From contig NZ_CP007588.1 of the NCBI RefSeq assembly GCF_000732905.1, positions 744,001-808,000 on the forward strand: DNA of 64,000 nt. Reading direction: 5' to 3'. The position numbers were made by a program, and so were the translations under genes. The DNA is from Weissella tructae (GTDB lineage: Bacteria > Bacillota > Bacilli > Lactobacillales > Lactobacillaceae). Below are positions 18,583-29,191 of this stretch, piece by piece (the first letter of the stretch is position 1; each line of letters starts with the position of its first letter). The notes beneath the pieces are model-generated. The model was not told where the DNA came from, ran no database searches, and saw only the letters and a program-made list of their open reading frames with translations.

Positions 18583-20801
18583 GAAATTGCCTCCTGATAG
18601 TGTGTTTCTGCCTCAAGACGTGAGACATCAATCATATGATCATTTGCTTGCATCTTTAATGTATCTGTATCTGTTACTTGTCCTAAGCGTGTCGCACGGC
18701 CATCAGATAGTGCTTCAAATGCGGCAATATGTTTAGCTGGGACAGTTACCACAAACTGTGATGGTGCTTCAGCAAAATACCAACTTGCTGGTGCATCAAT
18801 CGCGACATCAATTCCCAAACCTGTTTTAAAGGCACTTTCGGCCAAGGCAATTGCTAATCCACCTTCTGCCACATCATGTGCACTCGCAATCAGGCCAGCT
18901 TGAATACCAGTGCGAACCAATTCTTGATTTGCTAATTCACGAGCATCATCAAATGTACCTAATTGACCAGCAATGTCACCCGTCAATAACTTTTGCAGTT
19001 CTGAACCATTAAAGTCACCGGCTAAATCACCCACCAAATAAATGACATCATTGGCTTGCTTGTATGCGATGGTTGTAATGTGGTCAGTATTTTCGTGCAA
19101 ACCAACCATTCCTACCATTGGTGTTGGGTAAATGGCTTGACCATTTGTTTCGTTATAAAGAGATACATTTCCCGATACAATTGGTGTATTTAATTGCTTC
19201 GCGAAGTCTGTAATCCCCGCAACCGCTTGTTCTAATTCATAGTAGACTTCTGGATTATCTGGGCTTCCAAAATTCAAACAATCGGTAATCCCAATTGGCA
19301 AGGCACCTGTCGCAACAATGTTACGTGCCGCTTCAGCGACCGCCATCTTAGCCCCCACATAAGGATCCAAGTATGTGTAACGACTACTGATATCCGTGGT
19401 CATGGCCAGCGCCTTATTCGTATCACGAATACGGACAACAGCTGCGTCACCACCAGGCTTAATCACTGTATCCGCGCGGACCATTGAATCAAATTGACGG
19501 AACAACTTCGCCTTTGTAGCGATTGTTGGTTGACTTAACAAACGCAAAAACGTGTCTGTGACATCTGATAGTTCAGGCGCAAATTGTGTGCTACTTTGCG
19601 TCATCAAACGAGCTGGTTTTTGCGTTGGCAATTCTTGCTTAGGCGCACGTGCCAAATCATCCACCGGTAGATTAGCGACTTCTTCATCACGGAATGACAG
19701 ACGGTAACGACCATCATCCGTCACTTCTCCAACGACAACGGCATCCAAATCAGCATCACGATAGATGGCTTGTACTTCAGATTCATGCCCCTTTTGTACA
19801 ACCAATAACATACGTTCTTGGGATTCTGACAACATCAATTCATATGGTGTCATGTTGGCTTCACGTTGTGGCACCTTATCAAGGTTCAAATGAATCCCCA
19901 TCCCAGCTTTACCAGCCATTTCGGCCGATGATGACACAAGTCCTGCGGCTCCCATATCTTGAACACCTACGACGACATCCCCATGTTCCTTAATCGCTTT
20001 GATGGTTGCATCCATAACCAACTTTTCCATAAAAGGATCACCAACTTGAACCGCTGAGCGATCTTGTTCCGCTTCAGTGTTAAATTCAGATGATGAGAAA
20101 GTTGCGCCATGAATCCCATCACGACCAGTCTTAGCGCCAACATACAAGACGCTATTCCCAACTCCTTCAGCTTTTCCAACCTTCATCACTGCTTGATCCA
20201 TCACCCCAACAGCCATGACATTGACTAACGGATTTCCTTGGTAAACCTTATCAAAACCAATTTCTCCACCAACCGTTGGAATCCCGATAGCATTTCCATA
20301 ACCAGCGATACCGTCAATCACACCCCGAACTAATTGTTGTGTCGCTTGATTATCTAATTCACCAAAACGCAAACTATCTAAGACTGCAATTGGTTGGGCA
20401 CCCATTGAGAAAATGTCACGTAAAATCCCACCAACGCCAGTGGCGGCACCTTCATATGGTTCAACCGCTGAAGGATGATTGTGTGATTCGGCCTTAAAGA
20501 CAACGGCCTGTCCATCCCCAATATCTAAAATTCCGGCCCCTTCTCCTGGCCCTTGTAAGACACGTTCATTCGTTGACCAGAAGTTGCGCAAGAATGGCTT
20601 AGACTTCTTATAAGAAACGTGTTCTGACCACATCGCTGAGAACAATCCAGTCTCCGTATAATTAGGTAAGCGCCCAATCTTTGCGACGACTAAATCATAT
20701 TCTTCGGGTGTTAATCCCCATTCAACATATAATTGGTCATCACGTACTTGTTCGGCTGTTGGTTCAAATGACATTGGATTTACGCTTGCTGCTTGTTTCA
20801 T
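18564..20801 (-). CDS. purL: FGAM synthase, large subunit
   Basis: ATP-dependent amination of FGAR to FGAM, with ammonia from PurQ. At 745 residues it is the small PurL type that works with separate PurQ and PurS, both encoded just upstream. The start region [33 protein letters not shown] and [19 protein letters not shown] are diagnostic blocks. It overlaps purQ by one base (TAATG) and purF by 19, so the complex subunits are translationally linked. Confidence 0.97.
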   Translation of the reverse strand: MKQAASVNPMSFEPTAEQVRDDQLYVEWGLTPEEYDLVVAKIGRLPNYTETGLFSAMWSEHVSYKKSKPFLRNFWSTNERVLQGPGEGAGILDIGDGQAVVFKAESHNHPSAVEPYEGAATGVGGILRDIFSMGAQPIAVLDSLRFGELDNQATQQLVRGVIDGIAGYGNAIGIPTVGGEIGFDKVYQGNPLVNVMAVGVMDQAVMKVGKAEGVGNSVLYVGAKTGRDGIHGATFSSSEFNTEAEQDRSAVQVGDPFMEKLVMDATIKAIKEHGDVVVGVQDMGAAGLVSSSAEMAGKAGMGIHLNLDKVPQREANMTPYELMLSESQERMLLVVQKGHESEVQAIYRDADLDAVVVGEVTDDGRYRLSFRDEEVANLPVDDLARAPKQELPTQKPARLMTQSSTQFAPELSDVTDTFLRLLSQPTIATKAKLFRQFDSMVRADTVIKPGGDAAVVRIRDTNKALAMTTDISSRYTYLDPYVGAKMAVAEAARNIVATGALPIGITDCLNFGSPDNPEVYYELEQAVAGITDFAKQLNTPIVSGNVSLYNETNGQAIYPTPMVGMVGLHENTDHITTIAYKQANDVIYLVGDLAGDFNGSELQKLLTGDIAGQLGTFDDARELANQELVRTGIQAGLIASAHDVAEGGLAIALAESAFKTGLGIDVAIDAPASWYFAEAPSQFVVTVPAKHIAAFEALSDGRATRLGQVTDTDTLKMQANDHMIDVSRLEAETHYQEAISWLMNA

Positions 20802-21472
20802 TATCCCGTTACTCCTGTTAAGACCGGACGTAAAAGTCCTTTGAAGAAATTTTGCCCATCCACATTACCCAATAATGCATCTACCGCACGCTCTGGGTGG
20901 GGCATCATACCAAAGACATTCCCTGCTTCATTTTGAATTCCCGCGATTTGGTCAATTGATCCATTGACGTTATCACGATATTTGAAGATGACTTGGTTAT
21001 TTTCATGCAACTTCGCAATTGTTTCTGCATCAGCAAAGTAACGTCCTTCACCATGGGCAATTGGAATTGTAATTGCATCTTGCGTGTAGGCTTGGGTAAA
21101 ACGAGAAGTTGGATTCACAATATCCAACGTCACTTCATCACAGATAAAGCTCGGCACTTCATTTAACATTAATTGTCCTGGTAACATCCCGGCTTCCGTC
21201 AACATTTGGAAACCATTACAGATACCAACAACGAGCTTTCCTGCATCTGCGGCTTCTTTAACCCCCGTCATGGCCGGTGCGAATCGTGCTACAGCCCCTG
21301 TACGCAAGTAATCCCCATATGCAAAGCCACCCGGCAAGAAAATCGCTTCATAGCCTGCAAATTCAGTGGTCTTTTCTGACACAATCTCTGGTGTAAAGCC
21401 TAAGTCGCGCAAGGCATAATACATATCAAGATCACAATTAGAACCTGGAAAACGAACAATCGCTGCCTTCAT
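20801..21472 (-). CDS. purQ: FGAM synthase, glutaminase subunit
   Basis: Class I glutamine amidotransferase that feeds ammonia to PurL. It has 223 residues with the nucleophile Cys85 in VVGICNGFQML and the partners His192 and Glu194 in MPHPERAV. It starts 3 bases after purS. The FGAM synthase complex needs all of PurS, PurQ and PurL, which are consecutive here. Confidence 0.97.
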   Translation of the reverse strand: MKAAIVRFPGSNCDLDMYYALRDLGFTPEIVSEKTTEFAGYEAIFLPGGFAYGDYLRTGAVARFAPAMTGVKEAADAGKLVVGICNGFQMLTEAGMLPGQLMLNEVPSFICDEVTLDIVNPTSRFTQAYTQDAITIPIAHGEGRYFADAETIAKLHENNQVIFKYRDNVNGSIDQIAGIQNEAGNVFGMMPHPERAVDALLGNVDGQNFFKGLLRPVLTGVTG

Positions 21473-21475
21473 GTT

Positions 21476-21733
21476 TTAACCCTCCACAATTTGTTCTAGA
21501 TCGAAACGGTATGTTTCTGTGTTGTGATTAATCAGTAAGGCTTCCGTTAAATCCTTTACTTGGTTAGCAGCGTCGTTTTCATCGATGGCATCTAGTGTCA
21601 CTTCAAAATACTTTCCTTGAGTAACTTGCGTCGCATTTGTAAATGACATACGGTGCAAGGCCGACTTGATAACTTCACCTTGTGGGTCCAAAATTGATGG
21701 CTTATATGTGACATAAATCTTTGCTAGAAACAT
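21476..21733 (-). CDS. purS: FGAM synthase subunit PurS
   Basis: An 85-residue small protein with a ferredoxin-like fold that bridges PurL and PurQ. It has typical features: KIYVTYKPSILDPQGEVIKSA at the start, reaching a C-terminal YRFDLEQIVEG. It has no catalytic residue of its own. It is spaced 2 bases from purC and 3 from purQ. Confidence 0.95.
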   Translation of the reverse strand: MFLAKIYVTYKPSILDPQGEVIKSALHRMSFTNATQVTQGKYFEVTLDAIDENDAANQVKDLTEALLINHNTETYRFDLEQIVEG

Positions 21734-21735
21734 GA

Positions 21736-22458
21736 TTATTCTCCCAATTCTGCTTGTAAGCGTTCCAATATAGTGGCGTATCCAACACGTAAATCGCCTG
21801 TTCCCTTACGGAAGACATCCTTATCTAACGACGCTCCCGTTGCTTGGTCGATTAAACGCATATTATCTGGTGACAATTCATCTGCAAGGATAATTTCGCC
21901 TTGCTTATTTTTTCCAAACTCTAATTTCGAATCAACTAATGTAATCCCTACGCGATCAAACAAGACACGTAAGTAAGCATTCGTTTGTAAAGCCAAATCA
22001 TTCATTCGGACTAATTCAGTATCGGTGACTAACCCTAATGCCATTGCCTGACTACTGTTTAGCATTGGATCATCTAACGGGTCACTCTTGTAATAGAGTT
22101 CCTGTACTGTTGGTACTAAGCGTGACATAGGTTCAATATCAAACTTCTTCGCAAAGCTCCCTGCCGCATAATGCCGGGTCACGATTTCCAACTTAAACAT
22201 CGTCAACGCTTGAATTAATTGATCACATTCATCAATTTGTTCAATGAAGTGATTTGGAATGCCTTTTTGATTAATATAGCCAAATAACAACGCACTAATC
22301 GCATTCGTATAATGTCCTTTATCTGAAATCTCTTCTTTTTGTTTCCCATTCAATGCCGTGGCTTGATTTAAATTGTGTACCCATAAAACATGTGGATCAG
22401 ATGTCTCATAGACTTCTTTGGCTTTCCCACGAATCAACAGCGCCTCACGCGTTATCAT
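21736..22458 (-). CDS. purC: SAICAR synthetase
   Basis: Joins aspartate to CAIR with ATP. The 240 residues match the bacterial PurC size and show GKAKEVYETSDP at the ATP end and LVDSKLEFGKNKQGEIILAD then DELSPDNMR in the core. Its ATG lies inside the purK end (14-base overlap), giving coupled translation. Confidence 0.97.
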   Translation of the reverse strand: MITREALLIRGKAKEVYETSDPHVLWVHNLNQATALNGKQKEEISDKGHYTNAISALLFGYINQKGIPNHFIEQIDECDQLIQALTMFKLEIVTRHYAAGSFAKKFDIEPMSRLVPTVQELYYKSDPLDDPMLNSSQAMALGLVTDTELVRMNDLALQTNAYLRVLFDRVGITLVDSKLEFGKNKQGEIILADELSPDNMRLIDQATGASLDKDVFRKGTGDLRVGYATILERLQAELGE

Positions 22459-23572
22459 TTTGATTTCCCCAATCTCTTAATGCCGCAATTGCGGATGCCC
22501 CGAGTACAGTAATATGGCCCATTTTACGGCCAGCGTTAATCTCTTGCTTACCATAGTCATGGAAATGCCAATCAACTTGTTGCGATAAGTCCTGACGAGC
22601 GCGTGTCATCTCATCCCCTAATAGATTCAACATCAACGCTGGTTCAATCATCTGAATCGGCGCAATGCTTAGACCAGTTACACTACGGATATGACCTTCA
22701 AATTGCGAAACATTCGTTCCTTCCATCGTGTAATGCCCTGAGTTATGCGGTCGTGGTGCTAACTCATTCACATAGACGTCATCACCTTGCACAAACAATT
22801 CAATCCCTAACATGCCTCGTAGATTTAATGCTTCCGCTAACGTTTGCGCAATCGTCTTGATTTTCGTTTCTAATGTGGCAGAAACAACAGCCGGCGCTGA
22901 TGACCATTTCAAAACATGATTTTCATGAACATTTTCAGCAATTGGCCATGTGTGAATGTTATCTTGGCCATCACGCGTGACCATAATACTTAGCTCACGT
23001 TCAAATGAGAGTTTCTTTTCTAAGATTAATGGCTGTTCCATGGTGGTTGACCAATTTAGAATTAAATCATCTAAGTCTGCGCGATGACGAATATCCCATT
23101 GACCGTGGCCATCATAACCACCTGTCGTTGTTTTCAAAATAGCCGGTAAGCCAAGGCTTTCACATGCCCGACTCAATGCCATCACATTGTCAATCGCTTC
23201 AAACGGTGCGACTGGTAAGCCCAAGGCTTGAATAAATCGTTTTTCTTTTAAACGATCAGAGGTCAATTCTAGCAAGCGTGTACCTTGTGGCACTTCAGTT
23301 AATGTTTCAATTTGCATCAGCGCTTGGCGATCAACATTTTCAAATTCATAGGTTACCACATCTGCTAATGTAGCCAATTGATGCATCGCCAATTGATCAT
23401 CATAGTCCGCAATGATATGTTCATCCGCTACTTGCACTGCCGGTGCCTGTTCATTTGGATCTAAGACAATCACACGATAGCCCATAGGCTTCGCAGCTAG
23501 AGCCATCATTTGGCCTAATTGCCCACCACCGATAATACCAATCGTAGCTGGCGGTAAAATGGGCTTAGTCAT
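22445..23572 (-). CDS. purK: N5-carboxyaminoimidazole ribonucleotide synthase
   Basis: Carboxylates AIR to N5-CAIR with ATP and bicarbonate, the partner of PurE. It has 375 residues with an ATP-grasp fold: TIGIIGGGQLGQMMA, EFENVD and NELAPRPHNSGHYT. I place the start at ATG 23572, whose first bases overlap the purE stop by 8; the same frame has a TTG seven codons earlier, but ATG with GTGAGG upstream is more likely. Confidence 0.95.
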   Translation of the reverse strand: MTKPILPPATIGIIGGGQLGQMMALAAKPMGYRVIVLDPNEQAPAVQVADEHIIADYDDQLAMHQLATLADVVTYEFENVDRQALMQIETLTEVPQGTRLLELTSDRLKEKRFIQALGLPVAPFEAIDNVMALSRACESLGLPAILKTTTGGYDGHGQWDIRHRADLDDLILNWSTTMEQPLILEKKLSFERELSIMVTRDGQDNIHTWPIAENVHENHVLKWSSAPAVVSATLETKIKTIAQTLAEALNLRGMLGIELFVQGDDVYVNELAPRPHNSGHYTMEGTNVSQFEGHIRSVTGLSIAPIQMIEPALMLNLLGDEMTRARQDLSQQVDWHFHDYGKQEINAGRKMGHITVLGASAIAALRDWGNQNDNA

Positions 23573-24053
23573 CAAAACGAGCCTCACTTTCAATCGCTGC
23601 TTGACGTTGTGCTAGGCGGAATGCCTCTATTTTTTCTGTCAGAATTGAATCTTGAATACTTAGCATTTGACCCGCTAGATAACCAGCATTCTTAGCACCG
23701 GCTTGTCCAATTGCCACAGTTGCGACTGGGACTCCCGCTGGCATTTGGACAATACTCAATAATGAATCAATCCCTTGTAATGCTTTACTTTGAATCGGCA
23801 CGCCGATGACTGGTAATGTTGTATTGGCGGCTAACATGCCCGGTAAGTGTGCTGCACCACCTGCGCCTGCAATAATGACGCCAACCCCATTTTCACGTGC
23901 TTGCTTTCCAAAATGTGCGAGTTCATCTGGCATTCGATGTGCCGAAATAATATGTCGCTCTACTTCAATGTCCAGTGTTTGTAAAACTGAGACTGATTCT
24001 TTCATCGTTGGCCAATCTGAAATTGACCCCATGACTACCGCAACCCGTACCAT
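23565..24053 (-). CDS. purE: N5-CAIR mutase (PurE class I)
   Basis: Shifts the carboxyl of N5-CAIR to give CAIR. It has 162 residues with the PurE signature: VVMGSISDWPTMKE, SAHRMPDE and GAGGAAHLPGMLA. It is the first gene of the operon, with GGAGGAGAACAAA before the ATG. The leader upstream carries PurBox-like sequences. Confidence 0.97.
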   Translation of the reverse strand: MVRVAVVMGSISDWPTMKESVSVLQTLDIEVERHIISAHRMPDELAHFGKQARENGVGVIIAGAGGAAHLPGMLAANTTLPVIGVPIQSKALQGIDSLLSIVQMPAGVPVATVAIGQAGAKNAGYLAGQMLSIQDSILTEKIEAFRLAQRQAAIESEARFDD

Positions 24054-24332
24054 TTTGTTCTCCTCCGACTTTTCGTTCGTGTTTACAATTTAATTTAAAC
24101 ATTAAAAGACTTCATTGTACAGGTATAGGCATATATTTTATTAATAAACGAATCATTGTTCGTGTATTAATCGTTTTACGACTTCAAAAAATACGATTGC
24201 ACGGTTTTAATTTCTGGATTCTTGCATCGTCTCGATGTCTCATTTTAATCATCAATAAGACATCCAATGTTTTTTCCACAAAAAAAGAAGCCTATTTTTA
24301 TCAAATACGCTCCTTATAGTTACCGATAATTA
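24054..24332 (-). promoter_or_regulatory. Purine operon leader with PurBox-like sites
   Basis: Before purE the minus strand carries ACGAACAATGATTCGT (24163-24148), a pair of inverted ACGAA arms, and a second CACGAACGAAA near 24082-24072. The PurR box is AWWWCCGAACWWT, so both miss the first C. PurR binding is plausible. I found no convincing -35, only TACAAT or TATACC as possible -10 elements. There is no riboswitch-like fold that I recognise. Confidence 0.4.
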
Positions 24333-24367
24333 AAAAACCGGCACGAGAATCATCTCATGCCGGTTTT
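24333..24367 (-). terminator. Terminator after dlt operon
   Basis: AAAACCGGCA-GAGA and TCTC-TGCCGGTTTT close on ATCA with one mismatch. T-runs lie at both sides; it follows dltD. Confidence 0.9.
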
Positions 24368-24395
24368 TTGATAAATCAAATTTTGTCCGTTTTGT

Positions 24396-25682
24396 TTACT
24401 TAAAGACAGACTTTACATCGTGTTCTTGTGTTCGTGGTGAATAGTTCGCCCACTCATCTCGTAAGAACTCGTCATTCACTGTGTATGTGTGTGGCTTACT
24501 TGGATTATCCAAGAATGGCAAAATAGCATCATCAATCGCTAACCAACCATTCCACCCAACGTGAATCGTATCTTGCATGAAGTATGGCTTATCACCATCT
24601 TTAGAAAAGTCGGCGATATTATCGAAACCTTGGCTCGTCAATTGGAACTTAATCTTATCGACGGCGTCACCATACATCTTCATATCTAGGCCAGTATAAT
24701 CAGACCATTTCTTATTAACTGGTGGAATAACAAACAATACGTCTGTGTTTGTTTCCGCTAATTGTTCTAAGACAAGTTGGAAATCTTGATATTCAGATGA
24801 TTCACAGTAATTAAACTTCTTTTGTGAATTCTTTAAACGTGCCAACTTCTTTTCACTGCTTAGACGATCACTAAAGAACTTATTTTGAATACCAAACGGA
24901 TTGTTCGTTGTATTCTTCTTACCTGCTTCAGTTGCTCGCTTAGCAAGTTCTTGACGGTCATATGTTTCAGGTAAGTCCTTCAACTTTGAGGCCACATCAC
25001 CTTTATATTCATCATTCAAACGCCATGAACTAAAGAAACGGTCTTCCTTCATTTGCACATCAAGATGCCAATCAATCCACTTACGGTCGCTTTCGGTAAG
25101 GGTTTCGCCAGCCGCAACCTTCTTCATCAATGATGTCTGATTACTATCAGGCATCATTTTTAGAAAACGTTGTGCTGCATATTGATCCGCTTTAGAATCA
25201 GTCGCATTTTTTAGGAAATACAATCCTTGTGATGGACTAAAGTAATGCGAGAATGTGCCCGGTTGAGCACCCTTTTTGGCGAACCATTGTGGTGAAATGA
25301 CAAACACCGCTTGTTTATCTGTCATTTGTTCTGTTATTTGTTGCATCCCAAAGTATTGTGATAGGGATGTTGCACCAGCTTGTCCTAACAATAGTGGACG
25401 GTAATCACGATCATATTTCTCAGCTAAAGTTGCTGGGTGAAATGCATCAAATCGCTTCCATTCACTTGAACCAAAAAATGGTACAAAGCGATGTTCCGTA
25501 TCATCCAATAATTCTTGTTTAATTGTCGCACTCTTAAACACTTTTGGACTAACAGATGCGGCTGTTTTCTTAGCGGTATCAAAACTCATGTGCGGAGTAA
25601 AATTGATTCCAAAAACAACAATGATTACGCCTAATACGGCAAGCAAAACTGGCCCAAAAATCAGCCAGAGACGCTTAAGCAT
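24396..25682 (-). CDS. dltD: D-alanyl-lipoteichoic acid transfer protein DltD
   Basis: Membrane-anchored final esterase/acyltransferase of teichoic-acid D-alanylation. It has 428 residues: one N-terminal helix (about 5-27) and an extracellular SGNH-like domain with the Ser of [11 protein letters not shown] and the C-terminal Asp/His of [10 protein letters not shown]. It overlaps dltC by 8 bases and ends the operon. Confidence 0.95.
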   Translation of the reverse strand: MLKRLWLIFGPVLLAVLGVIIVVFGINFTPHMSFDTAKKTAASVSPKVFKSATIKQELLDDTEHRFVPFFGSSEWKRFDAFHPATLAEKYDRDYRPLLLGQAGATSLSQYFGMQQITEQMTDKQAVFVISPQWFAKKGAQPGTFSHYFSPSQGLYFLKNATDSKADQYAAQRFLKMMPDSNQTSLMKKVAAGETLTESDRKWIDWHLDVQMKEDRFFSSWRLNDEYKGDVASKLKDLPETYDRQELAKRATEAGKKNTTNNPFGIQNKFFSDRLSSEKKLARLKNSQKKFNYCESSEYQDFQLVLEQLAETNTDVLFVIPPVNKKWSDYTGLDMKMYGDAVDKIKFQLTSQGFDNIADFSKDGDKPYFMQDTIHVGWNGWLAIDDAILPFLDNPSKPHTYTVNDEFLRDEWANYSPRTQEHDVKSVFK

Positions 25683-25914
25683 TACGTAGTCCCTCTACTC
25701 CAGCCACAATCTTGTTAGCTGTGTTCCAGTCATCACGTCCCATTTCAGAAACAGGTACCTTAATGGCAAACTTTTCTTCAAGTGCCAATACTAGTTCGAC
25801 AACACCCATTGAGTCCAAGACACCGGCATCAAACAAGTCGTCATCCATCATGTCTGAAACATCTTCCATGAACAAATCTTCGATAATTGCGTTTACTTCT
25901 TCATTAATATTCAT
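25675..25914 (-). CDS. dltC: D-alanyl carrier protein
   Basis: A 79-residue acyl-carrier-like protein that accepts D-Ala from DltA on a 4'-phosphopantetheine arm at Ser35 ([11 protein letters not shown]). An acidic helical bundle as expected. It lies between dltB (30-base gap) and dltD (8-base overlap). Confidence 0.96.
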   Translation of the reverse strand: MNINEEVNAIIEDLFMEDVSDMMDDDLFDAGVLDSMGVVELVLALEEKFAIKVPVSEMGRDDWNTANKIVAGVEGLRNA

Positions 25915-25944
25915 AATATATTCCCTCTTTTATTATCTATAAGT

Positions 25945-27183
25945 TTAGAACCAGAGTTTGTCTAGGAACCCTGAGAACAACAAGAAACTAAACATTGTCA
26001 CATTAAATGTCACAAAGACGGCCAAAGCATATGTCCAACGGTTACTTGGTAATGGTGCTTGTCCAGCTTTCTTACGTGTTAAGTTAATCTTCTTTTTCTT
26101 ACGTAGCCACCAATCATTGATGATTAAGCATAGTCCATGGAATACACCGTACGCGATGTAGAACCATGTTAGTCCATGCCAGAATCCCATCAATGTCATA
26201 TTGAACAAGTAAGCAAATGATGATGTCGTATTACGATTCTTAAAGACCTTATGACGCATCAAAACCATCACAAGACGCATAAAGACGTAATCACGGAACC
26301 AGAAACTTAGTGACATATGCCAACGGTTCCAGAATTCCTTCACGTTTGGTGCCGCAAATGGCTTATTAAAGTTCATTGGCGTTTTGACACCCATCAAATA
26401 TGAAATCGCAATGGCAAATAATGAATACCCTGCAAAGTCAAAGAATAGGTACAATCCATAGGCATACATGACACCTAATGTTCCAATGTTAAACAAACCA
26501 CCTTGTGCTAAAGCAAATCCTTCTACCGGCTTTAGAATAATCGTTCCAAATAGGTACGCCAGCATAAACTTGTAGAAGAATCCAAGCATCACATACCAGA
26601 CTGCTTTTTGTAGCATGTCAACGTATTCATCACGTTCTGGCACGGTTGTAACATCTTCTTGGAAACGACGGAAACGATCAATCGGTCCAGAAGAAATGGT
26701 TGGCATAAACATGATGAAGCGAATCGTTGGCCAAATACCAACATGATCTAAGACACCATCACGAATTTCCATAATCATTGCAACAGATTTAAATGTTAGA
26801 TATGAAATACCCAAAAATCCTAGCAATGAATTATGTCCGCTTAGCAATGGCGTAAATTTAACAACCACTAGCGGTAAAATACTTAACGCAACGGCGGTAT
26901 AGAATACCCAGCTATTATTTTGCCTTTGTCGATATTTATCATACAAAACAACCAGCCCTGTTTGCCACACAACATAACCCAACAAAGCGTAAAATTGTGG
27001 CCAGCTAGCCCCCGCAAACATCAACAGGATAAAGACAAACGAAACGATTGTTTCATAAATCGCAAAACGTTTCCCAAAGAACATTCCAACTACGATTGGC
27101 ACCAATGCCAGTAACAGATACCCAAAATATTGTGGATTTCCGTAGGGTTGGAGGTTCGGTAACGAACTCAACCAAGCAGTCAT
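25945..27183 (-). CDS. dltB: D-alanine transfer protein DltB (MBOAT)
   Basis: Polytopic membrane acyltransferase of the MBOAT family that passes D-Ala from DltC across the membrane. It has 412 residues with many helices; the catalytic His lies in MGFWHGLTWFYIAYG, and NVKEFWNRWHMSLSFWFRDY is the conserved reentrant region. The start overlaps the dltA stop by one base. Confidence 0.96.
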   Translation of the reverse strand: MTAWLSSLPNLQPYGNPQYFGYLLLALVPIVVGMFFGKRFAIYETIVSFVFILLMFAGASWPQFYALLGYVVWQTGLVVLYDKYRQRQNNSWVFYTAVALSILPLVVVKFTPLLSGHNSLLGFLGISYLTFKSVAMIMEIRDGVLDHVGIWPTIRFIMFMPTISSGPIDRFRRFQEDVTTVPERDEYVDMLQKAVWYVMLGFFYKFMLAYLFGTIILKPVEGFALAQGGLFNIGTLGVMYAYGLYLFFDFAGYSLFAIAISYLMGVKTPMNFNKPFAAPNVKEFWNRWHMSLSFWFRDYVFMRLVMVLMRHKVFKNRNTTSSFAYLFNMTLMGFWHGLTWFYIAYGVFHGLCLIINDWWLRKKKKINLTRKKAGQAPLPSNRWTYALAVFVTFNVTMFSFLLFSGFLDKLWF

Positions 27184-28718
27184 TATGCGTTCACCTCAGC
27201 AATCAAGGCTTTAATATCAATCTTCCCATTTGGTGTCATTGGTAAGTTTTCACGGTACATGAAACGTGATGGCATCATGTATGGCATCATATCATCTACA
27301 AGAGATTCCTTAATGGCCTTAGTTACTTGTAATGGCTTGTCATATTGTTCCATCACACCTGCCTTAGGTACAACGAAAGCAAGTAATTGTTGTACCTTAT
27401 GTTGATCGTTGTAGCGTGGTACGGCCACAGCAGCTTCAACCATTGGTGACAAGTTCAACACATGAGATACTTCTTCAAGTTCAATACGGTATCCGTTGAA
27501 CTTGATTTGGAAGTCTAAACGTCCACCATAGTGAATCAAATTCTCTTCATCAAAGAATCCAACGTCACCTGTGTGGTAAGCAGGTTGTCCGTCAATTTCA
27601 AAGAAGGCTTCAGCAGTCTTCTCTGGGTTGTTTAGGTATCCCTTTGAAACGGCTGGTCCAGCCACAATGATTTCCCCTTGTTCACCAACAGGTAGAATTT
27701 CACCATCAGCCATGACGTACGTTGGTGAGTCTGGCTTTGGATATCCAATTGGTAGACGTTCACCCTTTTCAATCATTGCTGGTGTAATTTCCACAGCTGA
27801 CAACGCGACAGTTGCTTCTGTTGGTCCGTACGCATTAACAATGCGTGCTTCTGGGAAGCGTTCGTGCACCTTTTTAGCAGTATTAACTGTTAGTTCTTCT
27901 CCATCAAAGTAGAAGTACTTCAATTGTGGCATGTTTTCCGCATTGAATTCGTCTGATAGCATCGCCATATCAGCAAATGAAGGTGTTGATGTCCAAATTT
28001 CAATATCCAATGTTGGCAAAACTGTAAACAATTGCTTAAAGTCATTCACGACATCACGTGGTAATGCGAACAATGTTCCTCCAGCTGCCAATGTTGGTGC
28101 CCAGTACATCACAGACAAGTCAAATGAGTATGGTGGTTGTGCCAACATCTTAGGTTGCTTTGGCACATCAAAGGCGTCCGCTTCTAGCATCCAATTTGTA
28201 AATGATAATAGGTTATCATGTGAAATTTGAACACCCTTAGGCTTTCCAGTTGTTCCTGATGTAAAGATAATGTAGTAGTTATCATCTCCACGGACCATGT
28301 TATCTGCTGCATACGCAACATCTTGCTGCATCTCAGCTTGAATAGTTGCGATATCAATAACTGGTACATCAGTGATTGTAATTGGCAATGCATCCACAGC
28401 TACAATCGCCGCTGGATCCGCAATTTCAATAATTGATGTGATACGTTCATCAGCAGAATTAATATCTACGGGAATATATGCATGTCCTGACTTTGTTAAG
28501 GCCACAAAAGTCACTAACATTTCATATTCTTGTTCCCCAAATACCATAACAGGTGCACCTGCTGGTAGGTTAGCTGTATCAAAGTAAGCTGCTAATGCAT
28601 CTGAATCATGCTTCAATTCCTTATATGTATGCTTCGTCCCCAAAACATCGTATACTGCTTGGTCCCCTTGAGTCTCAGCGTACCCATTTAGTGTTTCAAT
28701 CATATTTGTTGTCAACAT
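27183..28718 (-). CDS. dltA: D-alanine-DltC ligase
   Basis: Adenylates D-alanine and loads it on DltC. It has 511 residues of the acyl-adenylate superfamily: the P-loop-like [13 protein letters not shown] near 150, [16 protein letters not shown] and the C-terminal catalytic Lys in [10 protein letters not shown]. The D-Ala charge on teichoic acid lowers binding of cationic peptides. It follows dltX. Confidence 0.97.
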   Translation of the reverse strand: MLTTNMIETLNGYAETQGDQAVYDVLGTKHTYKELKHDSDALAAYFDTANLPAGAPVMVFGEQEYEMLVTFVALTKSGHAYIPVDINSADERITSIIEIADPAAIVAVDALPITITDVPVIDIATIQAEMQQDVAYAADNMVRGDDNYYIIFTSGTTGKPKGVQISHDNLLSFTNWMLEADAFDVPKQPKMLAQPPYSFDLSVMYWAPTLAAGGTLFALPRDVVNDFKQLFTVLPTLDIEIWTSTPSFADMAMLSDEFNAENMPQLKYFYFDGEELTVNTAKKVHERFPEARIVNAYGPTEATVALSAVEITPAMIEKGERLPIGYPKPDSPTYVMADGEILPVGEQGEIIVAGPAVSKGYLNNPEKTAEAFFEIDGQPAYHTGDVGFFDEENLIHYGGRLDFQIKFNGYRIELEEVSHVLNLSPMVEAAVAVPRYNDQHKVQQLLAFVVPKAGVMEQYDKPLQVTKAIKESLVDDMMPYMMPSRFMYRENLPMTPNGKIDIKALIAEVNA

Positions 28719-28745
28719 AATACTTCCCTCTTTAGTGCTGCTTAA

Positions 28746-28874
28746 TTAGAATTCGTTGTAAATAAATCCACCTTGCCCATGACCTGAATAGCCATATAGG
28801 TAGAGCAAAAATAATAGAATCCCAAAGTAAAATACGGTTTGTAAAACAAACCGCCAAAAAGTGGCGTTCTTCAT
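28746..28874 (-). CDS. dltX: DltX small membrane protein
   Basis: A 42-residue single-helix protein that begins the dlt operon. Its C-terminal end FIYNEF is the conserved DltX motif, needed for D-alanylation and thought to interact with the DltB/D machinery. The helix covers about 10-28. GAGGATA stands 8 bases before the ATG. It is often missed because of its size. Confidence 0.93.
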   Translation of the reverse strand: MKNATFWRFVLQTVFYFGILLFLLYLYGYSGHGQGGFIYNEF

Positions 28875-29122
28875 AAAAGATATCCTCTTGTTTATAGTAG
28901 TAAACTCGTCAGAATTCTATAAAAGTATACTATTCTCACGTACTTAAAACCAGCTTTTTTATTACGGAATATGACGAATTGTTACACCTGATTTACACAA
29001 TGTTCTTTTTTTGTCACAAAAGACTTATTTCAAATAAGTAACTATATGACATTGATTGTTTATGTCATATATAAAAAAGGCACAACACCGCCTTTTATCA
29101 GGATTTTTCTTGATAAGTAAGA
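28875..29122. other. Intergenic region upstream of dltX, with inverted repeats
   Basis: It probably holds the dlt promoter: TATACT (minus strand, near 28928) is a possible -10, but the -35 is weak. TATATGACAT (29043-29052) and ATGTCATATA (29062-29071) are perfect 10-base arms around 9 bases, and ACTTATTT/AAATAAGT lies just left. No gene was found. Confidence 0.4.
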
Positions 29123-29160
29123 AAAAAGACTGACAAGAATAACTCGCAATCAGTCTTTTT
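29123..29160 (-). terminator. Terminator after acetyltransferase
   Basis: AAAAGACTGA and TCAGTCTTTT arms enclose about 17 bases; it ends the GNAT gene at 29192. Confidence 0.8.
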
Positions 29161-29191
29161 AAAATTTAGTTAAAAAATGATCCAAGTAAAA

